Source: Halobacteriales archaeon QS_4_62_28 (lineage in GTDB: Archaea > Halobacteriota > Halobacteria > Halobacteriales > Haloarculaceae). From it: 64,000 bases of DNA. The stretch spans positions 1 through 64,000 of the forward strand of contig PXRO01000053.1 in NCBI GenBank assembly GCA_003021685.1. The letters run 5' to 3'. Below the pieces are notes generated by a model. That model was not told the DNA's origin. It searched no databases and was given only the letters and a program-made list of their open reading frames with translations. A program made the position numbers and the translations under genes. Positions 9,850-18,207 of the stretch are shown here, one piece after another (the stretch's first letter is position 1; every line of letters begins with the position of its first letter).

Positions 9850-10371
9850 ACAATCGCGTTTCTGTCGGTCGTCGAAGCGACTCTGATGCCGAGTCCCGTG
9901 TCCGTCACTCCGGCACTCGAATCGATAACTCTCCCGACTGTGTCTCCGAGTACGCGAGGATGGTGTCGGCCTCGTCCCCTCGAACTGCGCCAGCAATATC
10001 CTCCGGCAGTATATCGGTGGACGTGCGCACTGATACATTCAGCTCGGACCGTGACGGCTGAGACGTATCAAACGGTACATCCGCCGGTATATGACCACTG
10101 CTGTCCCTCTTCGTTCGCACGTGTGCAAGAAGGGTTTAAGTGCTGAATGAGTAGTTAATATAAATATAAGAAATCAGGAAAAAGTAATCAAATTCGAACC
10201 GGGACTCGTGCCCGTATTGTACGTGAAAAATCGTTATGTTCCGAGGATCGAGTTGTCGTTCGTGTTTTGTCTACATTTTTTGTACTATATTTATGATTTT
10301 ATGTGCAGAAACATAATCTTCCGGGAGACAGTGGCAAATCCTCGATTACGACCATACGATTGTAATGGGAG

Positions 10372-10457
10372 CTATAGTAACATTTGTAATCGATTGCTCG
10401 TCCGATCGCACGCAGTCGCGCAATTAGGTGAGTGGAGACGTGCAAATGCTACTGTAG
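10372..10457 (+). repeat. MITE-like palindromic repeat, family E copy 1 (86 bp)
   Basis: Begins CTATAGTAACATTTGTAA and ends TGCAAATGCTACTGTAG, an imperfect terminal inverted repeat. It aligns along its whole length with the 86-bp element at 53066-53151, including the inner CGATTGCTC, CCGATC and CAGTCGCGC blocks. This copy is the more decayed one. Confidence 0.8.
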
Positions 10458-10536
10458 TCGTGTTTTCGTGCGCGGTCGCTGAGCGCATCGCCCGCACTGT
10501 ATCCGTGTGGGATACGGTACTGCGAACCACCACTCG

Positions 10537-10614
10537 TACTGTCGGACCGAAGTCCGTGACGGATTTCGCCACTCCGGAGTGGCGAGAATCTTCAGATAGG
10601 TCCGTCCGACAGTA
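10537..10614 (+). repeat. inverted-repeat element with inner perfect hairpin (78 bp)
   Basis: The ends TACTGTCGGAC and GTCCGACAGTA are an 11-bp perfect inverted repeat. The centre contains CGCCACTCCGGAGTGGCG, an 18-bp perfect palindrome. No second copy was seen in the window, so family membership is inferred from structure only. It sits 80 bp after the family E element. Confidence 0.6.
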
Positions 10615-10794
10615 TTACCACGACCTGCTCGCTTCGCAACTTCGAACGGTGGCGGCTCAGAATAATATCCATACGGCTGTTTTTCATTACTCTCAGCTGT
10701 TACGTGAGTATTTATCTCTCGACAGGTAATATTTACTCCATGGAAAGCCCGTCCAGCGCCAATCTTTATTAGCGTCCTTGCGAGTAGGAAAGGT

Positions 10795-12744
10795 ATGAAA
10801 CCTGGTATCGAGGAGCGACCAGTCACGTTCGAGGTCAAGAACGTCGGGGGAATCGACGAGACGACAGTCGAACTTCCGGTCGGCGTGACGGTTCTCTCGG
10901 GAAAGAACGCGACGAACCGGACGTCGTTCTTGCAGTCGATAATGGCGGCGATGGGGAGTTCTAACGCGACATTAAAGGGAGACGCCGACGAGGGACACGT
11001 CGAACTCTCGGCCGGTGATCAGCACATCGAGCGAACGCTCCGTCCGACGGCCGACGGTGACGTTCGGATCACTGGTGATGGACTGGTCGACGAACCAGCA
11101 GTCGCCGACCTGTTCGCGTTTTTGCTCGAAACCAACGAGGCACGGCGAGCAGTCGCGCGAGGGGACGACTTACGCCAGATTATCATGCGCCCCGTCGATA
11201 TCGACGATATCAGGAGCGAGATACAGCAACTCACCGACGCGAAAGGCGAGATAAACGATAAACTCGACACAATCGAGTCGCTCAAGCACGACATCCCCGA
11301 CCTCGAACAGCAACGGTCCGAACTCCAGTCCGAAATCGAGGAGAAACGCGCCGAACTCGCGGAGACGGAGACACGCATCGACGAGACCAATCACAGTATC
11401 GAGGAAACGCGAAAGGACCACGACCGCCTCGAGTCGAAACTCGACGAACTACGCCAGAAGCGAGCAGACCTCGCCGAGATCAGGGAGAAAATCGACGCCA
11501 AATCGGCGCGAATCGAGCGCCTGACCGAGCGACAGCGAGAACTCCAGCGAGAGCGGGACGAACTCGACGAGCCGTCGGTGGAGACGGAGGCATTCGAACA
11601 GCGGATCGATCAGCTCAGGCGGGAGAAACGATCACTCAACAACCAGACATCGGACCTACAGAGCGTCATTCAGTTCAACGAAGAGATGCTCGAAGACGGC
11701 GAATCTGCTGTCATGAACGCGATCAACGACTCGCCGGAGACGGTCGGTGATGTTACCGGACAACTCCTGGGAACGGACGACTCCGTGACCTGCTGGACCT
11801 GCGGTTCGAGCGTCGCAAGCGACGAAATCGAGGCGATGCTTGCGGACCTGCGGGACATTCGTCAGGAAAAGCTCGATGGTATCACCGACATCGAGCAGGA
11901 ACTGGACGAACTGAAACAGCGAAAACAGGAGGTCGAGCGCCAACGCCGCAAGCGGTCGGAGATCGCTACCTCGCTGTCAGAGATCGAGGCGAAACTCGCC
12001 CGGCAAAAGGAAGTAGTCGACGATCTCACCGAACGTCGATCAGCACTTACCGAGGCGGTCGAGACCCTCGAAACCGAGGTCGATGGGCTTCGGTCCGAAG
12101 ATTTTGACGAGGTGCTCGACCTGCACAAACAGGCGAACCAGCGAGAGTTCGAGATCGAACAACTGGAGTCAGAGCAGGCGGCAGTCACGGAGAAACTCGA
12201 AGCCAAAGAGGCCCAGATTCGTCGCGAGGACGACCTGCGAGAACGGCGAGCGGAACTGCTCGACCAGTTATCGGATCTGCGAACGCGGATCGACCAGATC
12301 GAACAGGAGTCCGTCGAGCAGTTCAACCACCATATGGACGCCGTCCTCGAAATGCTGAACTACGACAACCTCGAGCGGATCTGGATCGAGCGTATCCAGG
12401 AGACCGTCCGAGACGGTCGTGAAGCCGTCGAGCAGACCACGTTCGAACTCCATGTGGTCCGGAGCACGGAGCGTGGCACCGCCTACGAGGACACGATCGA
12501 TCATCTCAGCGAGTCCGAACGCGAAGTGACTGGCCTCATTTTCGCGCTTGCGGGGTATCTCGTCCACGACCTGCACGAGATGGTGCCGTTCATGCTCCTT
12601 GACTCACTCGAAGCAATCGACGCGGCCCGGATCGCCGCACTCGTTGACTACTTTGCCGAGCACGTCGACTACCTCGTGGTGGCGCTCCTCGAAGAGGACG
12701 CACAGGCGCTCGACGACGCCTACAACCGGGTCCACGAGATATAG
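10795..12744 (+). CDS. archaea-specific SMC-related (Sph-type) coiled-coil protein
   Basis: A 649-residue SMC/Rad50-like protein. An N-terminal nucleotide-binding lobe leads into two long coiled coils (about 130-310 and 345-510) separated by a zinc-hook-like CWTC at 333-336, then a C-terminal lobe. The Walker A region reads SGKNATNRTS (about 35-44), with Arg where canonical SMC/Rad50 has Lys. The signature is LSESERE and the Walker B region is MLLDSLEAID, with Ser after the Asp. These departures match the haloarchaeal SMC-related family rather than true SMC. It is convergent with rdfA 9 bp away, suggesting a shared role in chromosome or cell-shape biology. Confidence 0.88.
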   Translation: MKPGIEERPVTFEVKNVGGIDETTVELPVGVTVLSGKNATNRTSFLQSIMAAMGSSNATLKGDADEGHVELSAGDQHIERTLRPTADGDVRITGDGLVDEPAVADLFAFLLETNEARRAVARGDDLRQIIMRPVDIDDIRSEIQQLTDAKGEINDKLDTIESLKHDIPDLEQQRSELQSEIEEKRAELAETETRIDETNHSIEETRKDHDRLESKLDELRQKRADLAEIREKIDAKSARIERLTERQRELQRERDELDEPSVETEAFEQRIDQLRREKRSLNNQTSDLQSVIQFNEEMLEDGESAVMNAINDSPETVGDVTGQLLGTDDSVTCWTCGSSVASDEIEAMLADLRDIRQEKLDGITDIEQELDELKQRKQEVERQRRKRSEIATSLSEIEAKLARQKEVVDDLTERRSALTEAVETLETEVDGLRSEDFDEVLDLHKQANQREFEIEQLESEQAAVTEKLEAKEAQIRREDDLRERRAELLDQLSDLRTRIDQIEQESVEQFNHHMDAVLEMLNYDNLERIWIERIQETVRDGREAVEQTTFELHVVRSTERGTAYEDTIDHLSESEREVTGLIFALAGYLVHDLHEMVPFMLLDSLEAIDAARIAALVDYFAEHVDYLVVALLEEDAQALDDAYNRVHEI

Positions 12745-12753
12745 CATAGCTGA

Positions 12754-13368
12754 CTACCCGGAGTGACACTCACAGCCACCGCGGCGGAGCAGTTCGATGA
12801 TTCCGAACTGGGTATCACAGTCCTCACAGAGGATGTCGACAGAGACGAACACCCGGAAGCTACCGACCGTCAGACGACCCGTCTTTGCCAGTCGTGATAC
12901 TTTCTCTGTGGCCACGTTCTCCGTCCGGACGATGAGACGCTCCATCCCGTCGAGTTCCTTCTCGACCTGATCGCCGTCGCTCGTCTGCTCGTACTCTGCT
13001 TCGCGAACGTCTTTGAGGTAGTTCCGGATCGCCTGGTACGTTACGAAATCGTCAGTCAGCGCGTTGACGTCGACATTGTTACGCTTGAGGCGGGCCTCGA
13101 CTTCGACGGCGCTGCCGGCGTTGTTCTCGTCGGTCAGGAGGTCGTAGTAGTTCTCCCCCTCACGTTCGAGCGGGTTCATCCCGGCATCGCGGAGTGCAGA
13201 CTCGACCAGTCGCCGATTGAAGTAGTCCTCCAGATCCCTGAGACTCTTCCGCTTGCGACCGTCGCCCGTCCAGTGTGCTTCTAGTTCTTGGCCGACGTTT
13301 CGCAGGTCGTACTCCTCGATGAGGCGCTCGACTTTCGTCGTCCGTCGTCCGCCGTCGTCAGTCGTCAT
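12754..13368 (-). CDS. rdfA: rod-determining factor RdfA family protein
   Basis: A 204-residue cytoplasmic protein matching the haloarchaeal family named for Haloferax volcanii RdfA, a factor affecting rod/disk morphology. Recognisable blocks are KVERLIEEYDL near the N-terminus, SLRDLEDYFNRRLVESAL at about 40-57, a central DVNALTDDFVTYQAIRNYL, and a C-terminal zinc-ribbon-like part with CEDC and CEC. It starts at ATG 13368. It faces the SMC-like gene tail to tail, separated by 9 bp. Family identity is from recall of its sequence pattern; function is by analogy. Confidence 0.85.
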   Translation of the reverse strand: MTTDDGGRRTTKVERLIEEYDLRNVGQELEAHWTGDGRKRKSLRDLEDYFNRRLVESALRDAGMNPLEREGENYYDLLTDENNAGSAVEVEARLKRNNVDVNALTDDFVTYQAIRNYLKDVREAEYEQTSDGDQVEKELDGMERLIVRTENVATEKVSRLAKTGRLTVGSFRVFVSVDILCEDCDTQFGIIELLRRGGCECHSG

Positions 13369-13613
13369 ACTTCGGGAAACGAGTCTGCACTGCTTATCTG
13401 TTGTGTCACGGTGGCTGCTGTCCGTCTTCCACGGCGTGAGCCGTCGGACGAAAGAGAGGGCGGTGGACGTGCGTTCACAGGCGTGCCTCTTTCCGAGAAG
13501 CGTCGCCTCTCGGCGTTACTCAACGATGCCGTGTTCCGGACTGCAAATGGCAGTTGAGTAGTGCCTGTGGCTGAAGGTAGGGATGGTGTTATTTAACTAT
13601 TTTCGTTCACCTA

Positions 13614-15632
13614 TCAATCGAGGCGTTCGAATCGCCACTTCTGGTTGTCGCCATCCCACCACTCCCACTGCATACTGCGGGCACCGTCGGCCGTGGATGC
13701 GTCCTCGATGTCGAGTGACCAGCCACTGTTGACGTTGACGGCGCGGTAGATGCCGTTCTCGACCTCGTGGATGTCCCACTGCTGGTTGTCGCCGCCCCAC
13801 CACTCCCACTGGACTGTGTATGCACCCTGTTCGGTCGAGGCGTCCTGGATGTCGAGGGCGTTCCCGCTGTTGACGTTCTCGAACCAGAAGCGCCCGCCAC
13901 TGATCTCGTGGGCGATCCATTGCTGGTGGTCGTATTCGAGATAGTCCCACTGCTGGACCGCATCCCCGTCGCTGGTCCCGGCGTCCTTGACTTCGAGTGT
14001 CTTGCCGCTGTTGACGTTCTCGATTCGATAGGTGCCACCGTCGACCAGGCCGCCACTGTAGCTGTACAGTGTCAGGCTTTCTAGCGTCGCCGTCCCGCCG
14101 CTGGCGGTCAGGCCCGTGTCGGTGCTGGTTTCGTCCGGGAAGATCTGGTTGGTCATTGTCTTCTCGCCGTCGTTGGCAATCGACGTGATCGAACTCCGGT
14201 CGACCAGGACGCGGAGCTTGACCGTGCCATCACTGCGGGTCGTCAGGGGCTGGCTCGCGGTGTCTTTACTGGTGTCACCGAAGTAGTTCCCGGCGTTGTT
14301 CCGGTCGAGGATCAGTTCGTCGGTGACGCTGTCGTAGATGAGTAGCGTCTCCTGTCCGATTCCCCCGTCGACACGCGTCTTCAAAGTCACGCTGTCGGCA
14401 TCGCCGGGATCAATGACTGCGAGAATCTCGTAGAAGGGTTCGCCGACGGTTTCGTGATCGTCCAGCGGATCGGTGTCCGCATCGATTGTCTCATTGCTCA
14501 ACTCGACGAGTGTCCCCGTTCGCTCGTTGGTCAGGGCACTGTCGAGCGTCTGTCTCGGAACGATTTCGCTCCCCGTGTCTTCGAGTTCGACACGGCGGGG
14601 GAACGACTGGGCCCCTTTCCAGCCGTTGTCGGGCGTGTCCTTCGCATAGTCCCAGTGGTTCATCCAGGAGAGCATGAGTCGGCTGTCCGTCGCCGGTTCG
14701 TTGTCCCAGGACTGGCCGCCATAGAAGTCCCGGCCGGAGTCGGCATACACCGTGTTGTCGACGGTGAAAGTCGTCCCGTCGAAGTGGCCGATGTGGTGTT
14801 CGACGTGGTCCCACTCGACGGAGACGGTCATCACCCAGCGACTCTCGTTCGTGTTCGTGACGGGTAATTTGTAGAGGTCCGGACACTCCCAGCCAGCGCC
14901 CCCGGACTCGTAGGTGCTGAGATACGTCCAGTCGATGAGATCATCTGATTCGTAGATTTCGATGCCTGCCGGTCGGTCCGTGCCGTTCGCACTCACTCGG
15001 GCGATAACCATCCGCCAGTTGCCCGTCGGTTCGTACCAGAACGGGTTGGGGTCGCGCCAGTCGTCGTGTCCGTCGGCTAGGACGGGATTGCCCGAGTACT
15101 TGGTGACGGTGTCGCCGCCGTCGGTACTGTAAGCGATGCGCTGGTCCTGCTCGCCGGTATCGTCGTGGTGGCCGGTGTACATGCAGACCATCGCATCGGT
15201 GCCGAAACCGGACGTGTTGTTCTTGTCGATGACCGCACCGCCCGAAAAGGCCTGTATAGTGCTCGTATCGGGGATTTTGGTACCGTGCTCGGTCCAGTGT
15301 CGCAGGTCCGTGCTGGTGGCGTGGTCCCACCGTCGGTGGTTCTCACCTGCCTGGTAAAACAGGTGGTAGGTCCCGTCGTAGTAGACCATCCCGTTGGGGT
15401 CGTTCATCCAGCCGTCTTCGGGCGAGAAGTGGTAGTCCGGCCGGTACGGTTCGGCACCGTTGGTCGCGCTGGCCGTCCCGACTGCGTCGGGAACTCCGGG
15501 CACGTCACTCCCCAGAAGTCCAGCCCCGAACACGCTCGCTGCTGCAGTTTTCAGCAGTCCACGTCGGCTGGCTGATCGCCCGGTTGTGTCCCGATTCGAC
15601 TCGCTATCGCTGTCGATGTGGTTGCCTGACAT
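13614..15632 (-). CDS. secreted GH32 fructanase (levanase-like) with ricin-type lectin domain
   Basis: Extracellular glycosidase that releases fructose from levan, inulin or sucrose, 672 residues. A Tat signal carries RR at 23-24 (SRRGLLK) and Ala-rich stretches. The five-bladed catalytic domain shows the three GH32 markers: WMNDPNG at 75-81 (nucleophile D78), RDP at 193-195 (D194) and ECPD at 249-252 (acid/base E249). A beta-sandwich follows. Three QxW-type repeats (for example QQWDIHEV and QKWRFERL) from about residue 530 to the end form a ricin/CBM13 beta-trefoil. It is preceded by a TATA box and Shine-Dalgarno site and belongs with the fructose-uptake genes upstream. Confidence 0.93.
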   Translation of the reverse strand: MSGNHIDSDSESNRDTTGRSASRRGLLKTAAASVFGAGLLGSDVPGVPDAVGTASATNGAEPYRPDYHFSPEDGWMNDPNGMVYYDGTYHLFYQAGENHRRWDHATSTDLRHWTEHGTKIPDTSTIQAFSGGAVIDKNNTSGFGTDAMVCMYTGHHDDTGEQDQRIAYSTDGGDTVTKYSGNPVLADGHDDWRDPNPFWYEPTGNWRMVIARVSANGTDRPAGIEIYESDDLIDWTYLSTYESGGAGWECPDLYKLPVTNTNESRWVMTVSVEWDHVEHHIGHFDGTTFTVDNTVYADSGRDFYGGQSWDNEPATDSRLMLSWMNHWDYAKDTPDNGWKGAQSFPRRVELEDTGSEIVPRQTLDSALTNERTGTLVELSNETIDADTDPLDDHETVGEPFYEILAVIDPGDADSVTLKTRVDGGIGQETLLIYDSVTDELILDRNNAGNYFGDTSKDTASQPLTTRSDGTVKLRVLVDRSSITSIANDGEKTMTNQIFPDETSTDTGLTASGGTATLESLTLYSYSGGLVDGGTYRIENVNSGKTLEVKDAGTSDGDAVQQWDYLEYDHQQWIAHEISGGRFWFENVNSGNALDIQDASTEQGAYTVQWEWWGGDNQQWDIHEVENGIYRAVNVNSGWSLDIEDASTADGARSMQWEWWDGDNQKWRFERLD

Positions 15633-15638
15633 GGCCTG

Positions 15639-15644
15639 TCACCT
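15639..15644 (-). promoter_or_regulatory. Shine-Dalgarno site of the GH32 gene
   Basis: AGGTGA on the minus strand, 6 nt before the ATG at 15632. This marks a leadered transcript, unlike most genes in this window. Confidence 0.6.
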
Positions 15645-15691
15645 GTGTGGGGCTCACATGCCCCGAACCTATGCCATGATTTACGGGGTAC

Positions 15692-15705
15692 ATTATTTAT
15701 AATTT
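15692..15705 (-). promoter_or_regulatory. TATA box of the GH32 gene
   Basis: The minus strand reads AAATTATAAATAAT, an excellent archaeal TATA element about 60 nt upstream of the ATG. Transcription would start near 15670, giving a leader of about 40 nt that includes the ribosome site. Confidence 0.6.
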
Positions 15706-15869
15706 TGGTAACAACGTCTGGAGTGGATCGCAGCCATCATGTAGCAAGAATGTCGCTCTACTGCCGGCTGTAACTCCGGTACTCTAGGGTGGCGTACTCG
15801 GTCACAGACGGACAGCCCATCGTATCCGCGAGCGGATTACCCAAGCAGGTCGAGAGCCGTGAGCGACAG

Positions 15870-17060
15870 TCACTCCAGCGCTCGAAGGATGTCGTAACAG
15901 CCACCGAGCGGGTGGTACCCGGTCTTGACTTCGGGCGACGGGTCGATGTCCTCGTGGATTTCGTTGTCGCTGGTGAGCTTGAAATACCAGTTGCCGTACT
16001 TCTTGTTGACCATGTGCTCCCAGGCGTAGTCCCAGATGCGGTCGTACCAGTCCCAGTACTGTTCCTCGCCAGTCGCTTCCGCGAGGCGGGCGGCGGCAGC
16101 AAACCCCTCACCGAGTTTCCAGTAGTACTTGTCGTCGGCGATGGTTTCGCCGTCGCGGTCGAAGCTGTAGACGAACCCGCCGTGCTCGTCGTCCCATCCG
16201 TTCTCGACGGCGGCGTCGAAGAACTGCTGTGCGCGGTCGAGCAGCCAGTCGGCATCGTGGTGCTCGTCGAGGTGGAACAGCAGTTTCGTCCACTCCATGA
16301 GATGGCCGGGCTGGTAGCCCCACGGTCGGAAGAGGTGGGTCGGCTGGTCGCGGTTGTACTGCCAGTCGTGCTCCCAGTCGGTGGTGTAGTGTTCCCAGAG
16401 CAGACCGTCGCCCTCGTCGGCGAGTTCGAGCGCCAGACGCTCGGCGATACTGTACGCCCGGTCGAGGTACGTCTCGTCGCCGGTAGCCTCGTATGCGGCG
16501 ATCATCGCCTCGCACATGTGCATGTTGGCGTTCTGTCCACGGTAGTCCTCGACCTCGCCCCAGTCGGCGTCGAGTTTACCCTTACAGAGGCCGTGCTCGT
16601 CCTCCCAGAAGTGCTCGTCGATGGTCTGGAACGTCGGTTCGATGTGGTCGGCCGCTCGCGGGATCCCGGCCTGGGCCGCCGTCGAGAGCGCAAAGAGGAC
16701 GAAGGCGTGTCCATAGCAGGTGCGCTGGGGGTCCTCGACCTCACGGCCCGAGAGGAGCCATGGGTAACCGCCGTCATCCTGCTGGTGGGCTTCGAGCAGG
16801 AAATCGACGCCGTGGTGGGCAGCGGAGTGACACCAGTCGGGGCCGTCGAGCATCTTCCCGACGCTGAAGTTGAAGATGAACCGACTCGTCGAGACGACCA
16901 TCTTCGATCTGGCGTCGTAGACGTGGCCGTCGCGGTCGCTCAGCTGAGAGATGTATCCGCCAAACCGATGGTCGACACAGTCCGGATAGTAGAAGTTCAG
17001 GAGCGTCCTGACGTGCTGGTTGAGCCATCGTTCGTCCCGAAAGATCGATCCGTTTTCCAT
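15870..17060 (-). CDS. AGE-family sugar epimerase/isomerase
   Basis: A 396-residue (alpha/alpha)6-barrel enzyme of the N-acylglucosamine 2-epimerase family, whose members interconvert mannose, glucose or fructose or epimerise N-acetyl sugars. Markers are RSKM at 51-54, NANMHMCEA at 177-185 with a catalytic-site His, PGHLMEW at 251-257, and a GFVYSFDRDG block. No signal peptide, so cytoplasmic. A TATA element TTTAATA (17084-17090) lies 27 nt before ATG 17060, fitting a leaderless transcript. It is upstream of the fructanase and divergent from a CUT2 importer, suggesting conversion of imported hexose. Exact reaction not determined; mannose isomerase (YihS type) is a good alternative. Confidence 0.85.
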   Translation of the reverse strand: MENGSIFRDERWLNQHVRTLLNFYYPDCVDHRFGGYISQLSDRDGHVYDARSKMVVSTSRFIFNFSVGKMLDGPDWCHSAAHHGVDFLLEAHQQDDGGYPWLLSGREVEDPQRTCYGHAFVLFALSTAAQAGIPRAADHIEPTFQTIDEHFWEDEHGLCKGKLDADWGEVEDYRGQNANMHMCEAMIAAYEATGDETYLDRAYSIAERLALELADEGDGLLWEHYTTDWEHDWQYNRDQPTHLFRPWGYQPGHLMEWTKLLFHLDEHHDADWLLDRAQQFFDAAVENGWDDEHGGFVYSFDRDGETIADDKYYWKLGEGFAAAARLAEATGEEQYWDWYDRIWDYAWEHMVNKKYGNWYFKLTSDNEIHEDIDPSPEVKTGYHPLGGCYDILRALE

Positions 17061-17083
17061 GTGCGGCGATTCGACGAAGACCG

Positions 17084-17099
17084 TATTAAATCACGTGAT
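17084..17099 (-). promoter_or_regulatory. TATA box with abutting palindrome ATCACGTGAT
   Basis: On the minus strand the 10-bp perfect palindrome ATCACGTGAT (17090-17099) sits directly upstream of TTTAATA, over the BRE position of the AGE-family gene promoter. A repressor bound there would block TFB/TBP loading. The cognate regulator is unknown. Confidence 0.45.
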
Positions 17100-17237
17100 A
17101 GCGTCTCTCGGTCACAGGATCACGATGAGACGGCCAGTTTCGACTGGCCCGGAGACCCATTCGGAGGCGAGCACCGGTATTTATTTATGGTAGTTAATGG
17201 AAGTACACGTAGACTGCTTGAGCCAGCAGTACATATC

Positions 17238-18071
17238 ATGACAGCAGATACCACTCATCCACGCATCGAGGTGGAGAACGTCCAGAAGCGATTCGGCACC
17301 GTCGAGGCGTTGTCGGGAGTGAATCTCGACCTCAAGGGCAACGAGATCCTCGGTCTCGTCGGCGACAACGGCGCGGGCAAATCGACATTCGTCAAAACAC
17401 TTGTCGGCATCCATCAGCCCGATGCTGGCGAGATCCGCTTCGATGGTGACCCGGTCACGATCAACGGTCCCAAGCACGCCCGCAAACTGGGCATCGGGAC
17501 GGTGTATCAGGACCTCGCGCTCGTCGACGAACTCTCCGTCGCCGAGAACCTCTTTCTCGGGCGGACGCCGGTCAAGAAGGTCGGCGGCATCCTGCCGCTG
17601 ATCGACGCCGAGCGGATGAATTCCGAGGCCAAGCGTATCCTCAGCGAGCGTCTGAACATTCACGTCGATCCGGAGACGCCGGTCGAGTACCTCTCGGGTG
17701 GGGAACGGCAGGCCATCGCCATCGCGCGAGCACTCGTCAGCGACCCGGATATCGTTCTCCTCGACGAGCCGACCTCGGCACTGTCGAAGGCGGCGGTCGA
17801 ACACGTCGAGGACCTCGTCATGCAACTCAAGGAGTCCGGTCACTCGGTCATCCTCATCGACCACAATCTCGAAGAAGTGCGCTCGATGACCGACCGGATC
17901 GCCGTGCTCTTCCAGGGCCGCGTCGTCGATATCGTCGATACTGACGAAGTCTCCCGCGACGATCTCGTCTCGATGATGGTTTCGGGCCAGCCCCTCGGTG
18001 CCGGGGACAGTACCGCTCATTCCATCGACCAGCAATCCGAGACGGACTCAACCGGTTCGTCAACGGCCTGA
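17238..18071 (+). CDS. CUT2 sugar ABC transporter ATP-binding protein (RbsA/FrcA-like, single domain)
   Basis: Energising subunit of a monosaccharide importer, 277 residues with one ATPase domain, as in FrcA, instead of the duplicated RbsA. Walker A GDNGAGKST is at about 42-50, the signature YLSGGERQ at 151-158 and Walker B VLLDEPTS at 173-180. The Ser/Thr-rich tail is poorly conserved. ATG 17238 lies about 50 nt after a TATA-like TATTTATTTAT at about 17178-17188. The same open frame runs far upstream, but that part is antisense to the AGE gene and is not coding. First gene of ATPase, binding protein, permease. Confidence 0.92.
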   Translation: MTADTTHPRIEVENVQKRFGTVEALSGVNLDLKGNEILGLVGDNGAGKSTFVKTLVGIHQPDAGEIRFDGDPVTINGPKHARKLGIGTVYQDLALVDELSVAENLFLGRTPVKKVGGILPLIDAERMNSEAKRILSERLNIHVDPETPVEYLSGGERQAIAIARALVSDPDIVLLDEPTSALSKAAVEHVEDLVMQLKESGHSVILIDHNLEEVRSMTDRIAVLFQGRVVDIVDTDEVSRDDLVSMMVSGQPLGAGDSTAHSIDQQSETDSTGSSTA

Positions 18072-18207
18072 TACTGTCGTTCGATCTGTTTGTCCACCAT
18101 GTATGTACCCACGAGCATCCCATATCTATCTACAATGTTAGTAAGGATTAGAAAGGTTTAAGTAATAGCACCGAACACCTACTGTCGGGAATACATCCCG
18201 TTTACCC

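Larger units (their letters stand above)
9850..10794. other. 945-bp gap, AT-rich and repeat-filled, no credible gene
   Basis: This stretch contains two palindromic elements (10372-10457 and 10537-10614) and a small hairpin at about 10499-10515. The 173-codon frame at 10208-10729 runs through both palindromes and matches nothing I recognise, so it is not called. A TATA-like CTTTATTAG near 10764-10772 probably serves the SMC-like gene. Confidence 0.6.

Noticed and set aside
8311-10038. 575-codon minus-strand frame over the FGGY kinase
   Set aside because: Antisense shadow; the plus strand has unmistakable kinase motifs.
10208-10729. 173-codon plus-strand frame in the repeat-filled gap
   Set aside because: It runs through two palindromic elements and has no family similarity.
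15789-17237. Open frame continuing about 480 codons upstream of the CUT2 ATPase
   Set aside because: It is antisense to the AGE-family gene and has no family motifs; the ABC domain begins at ATG 17238.
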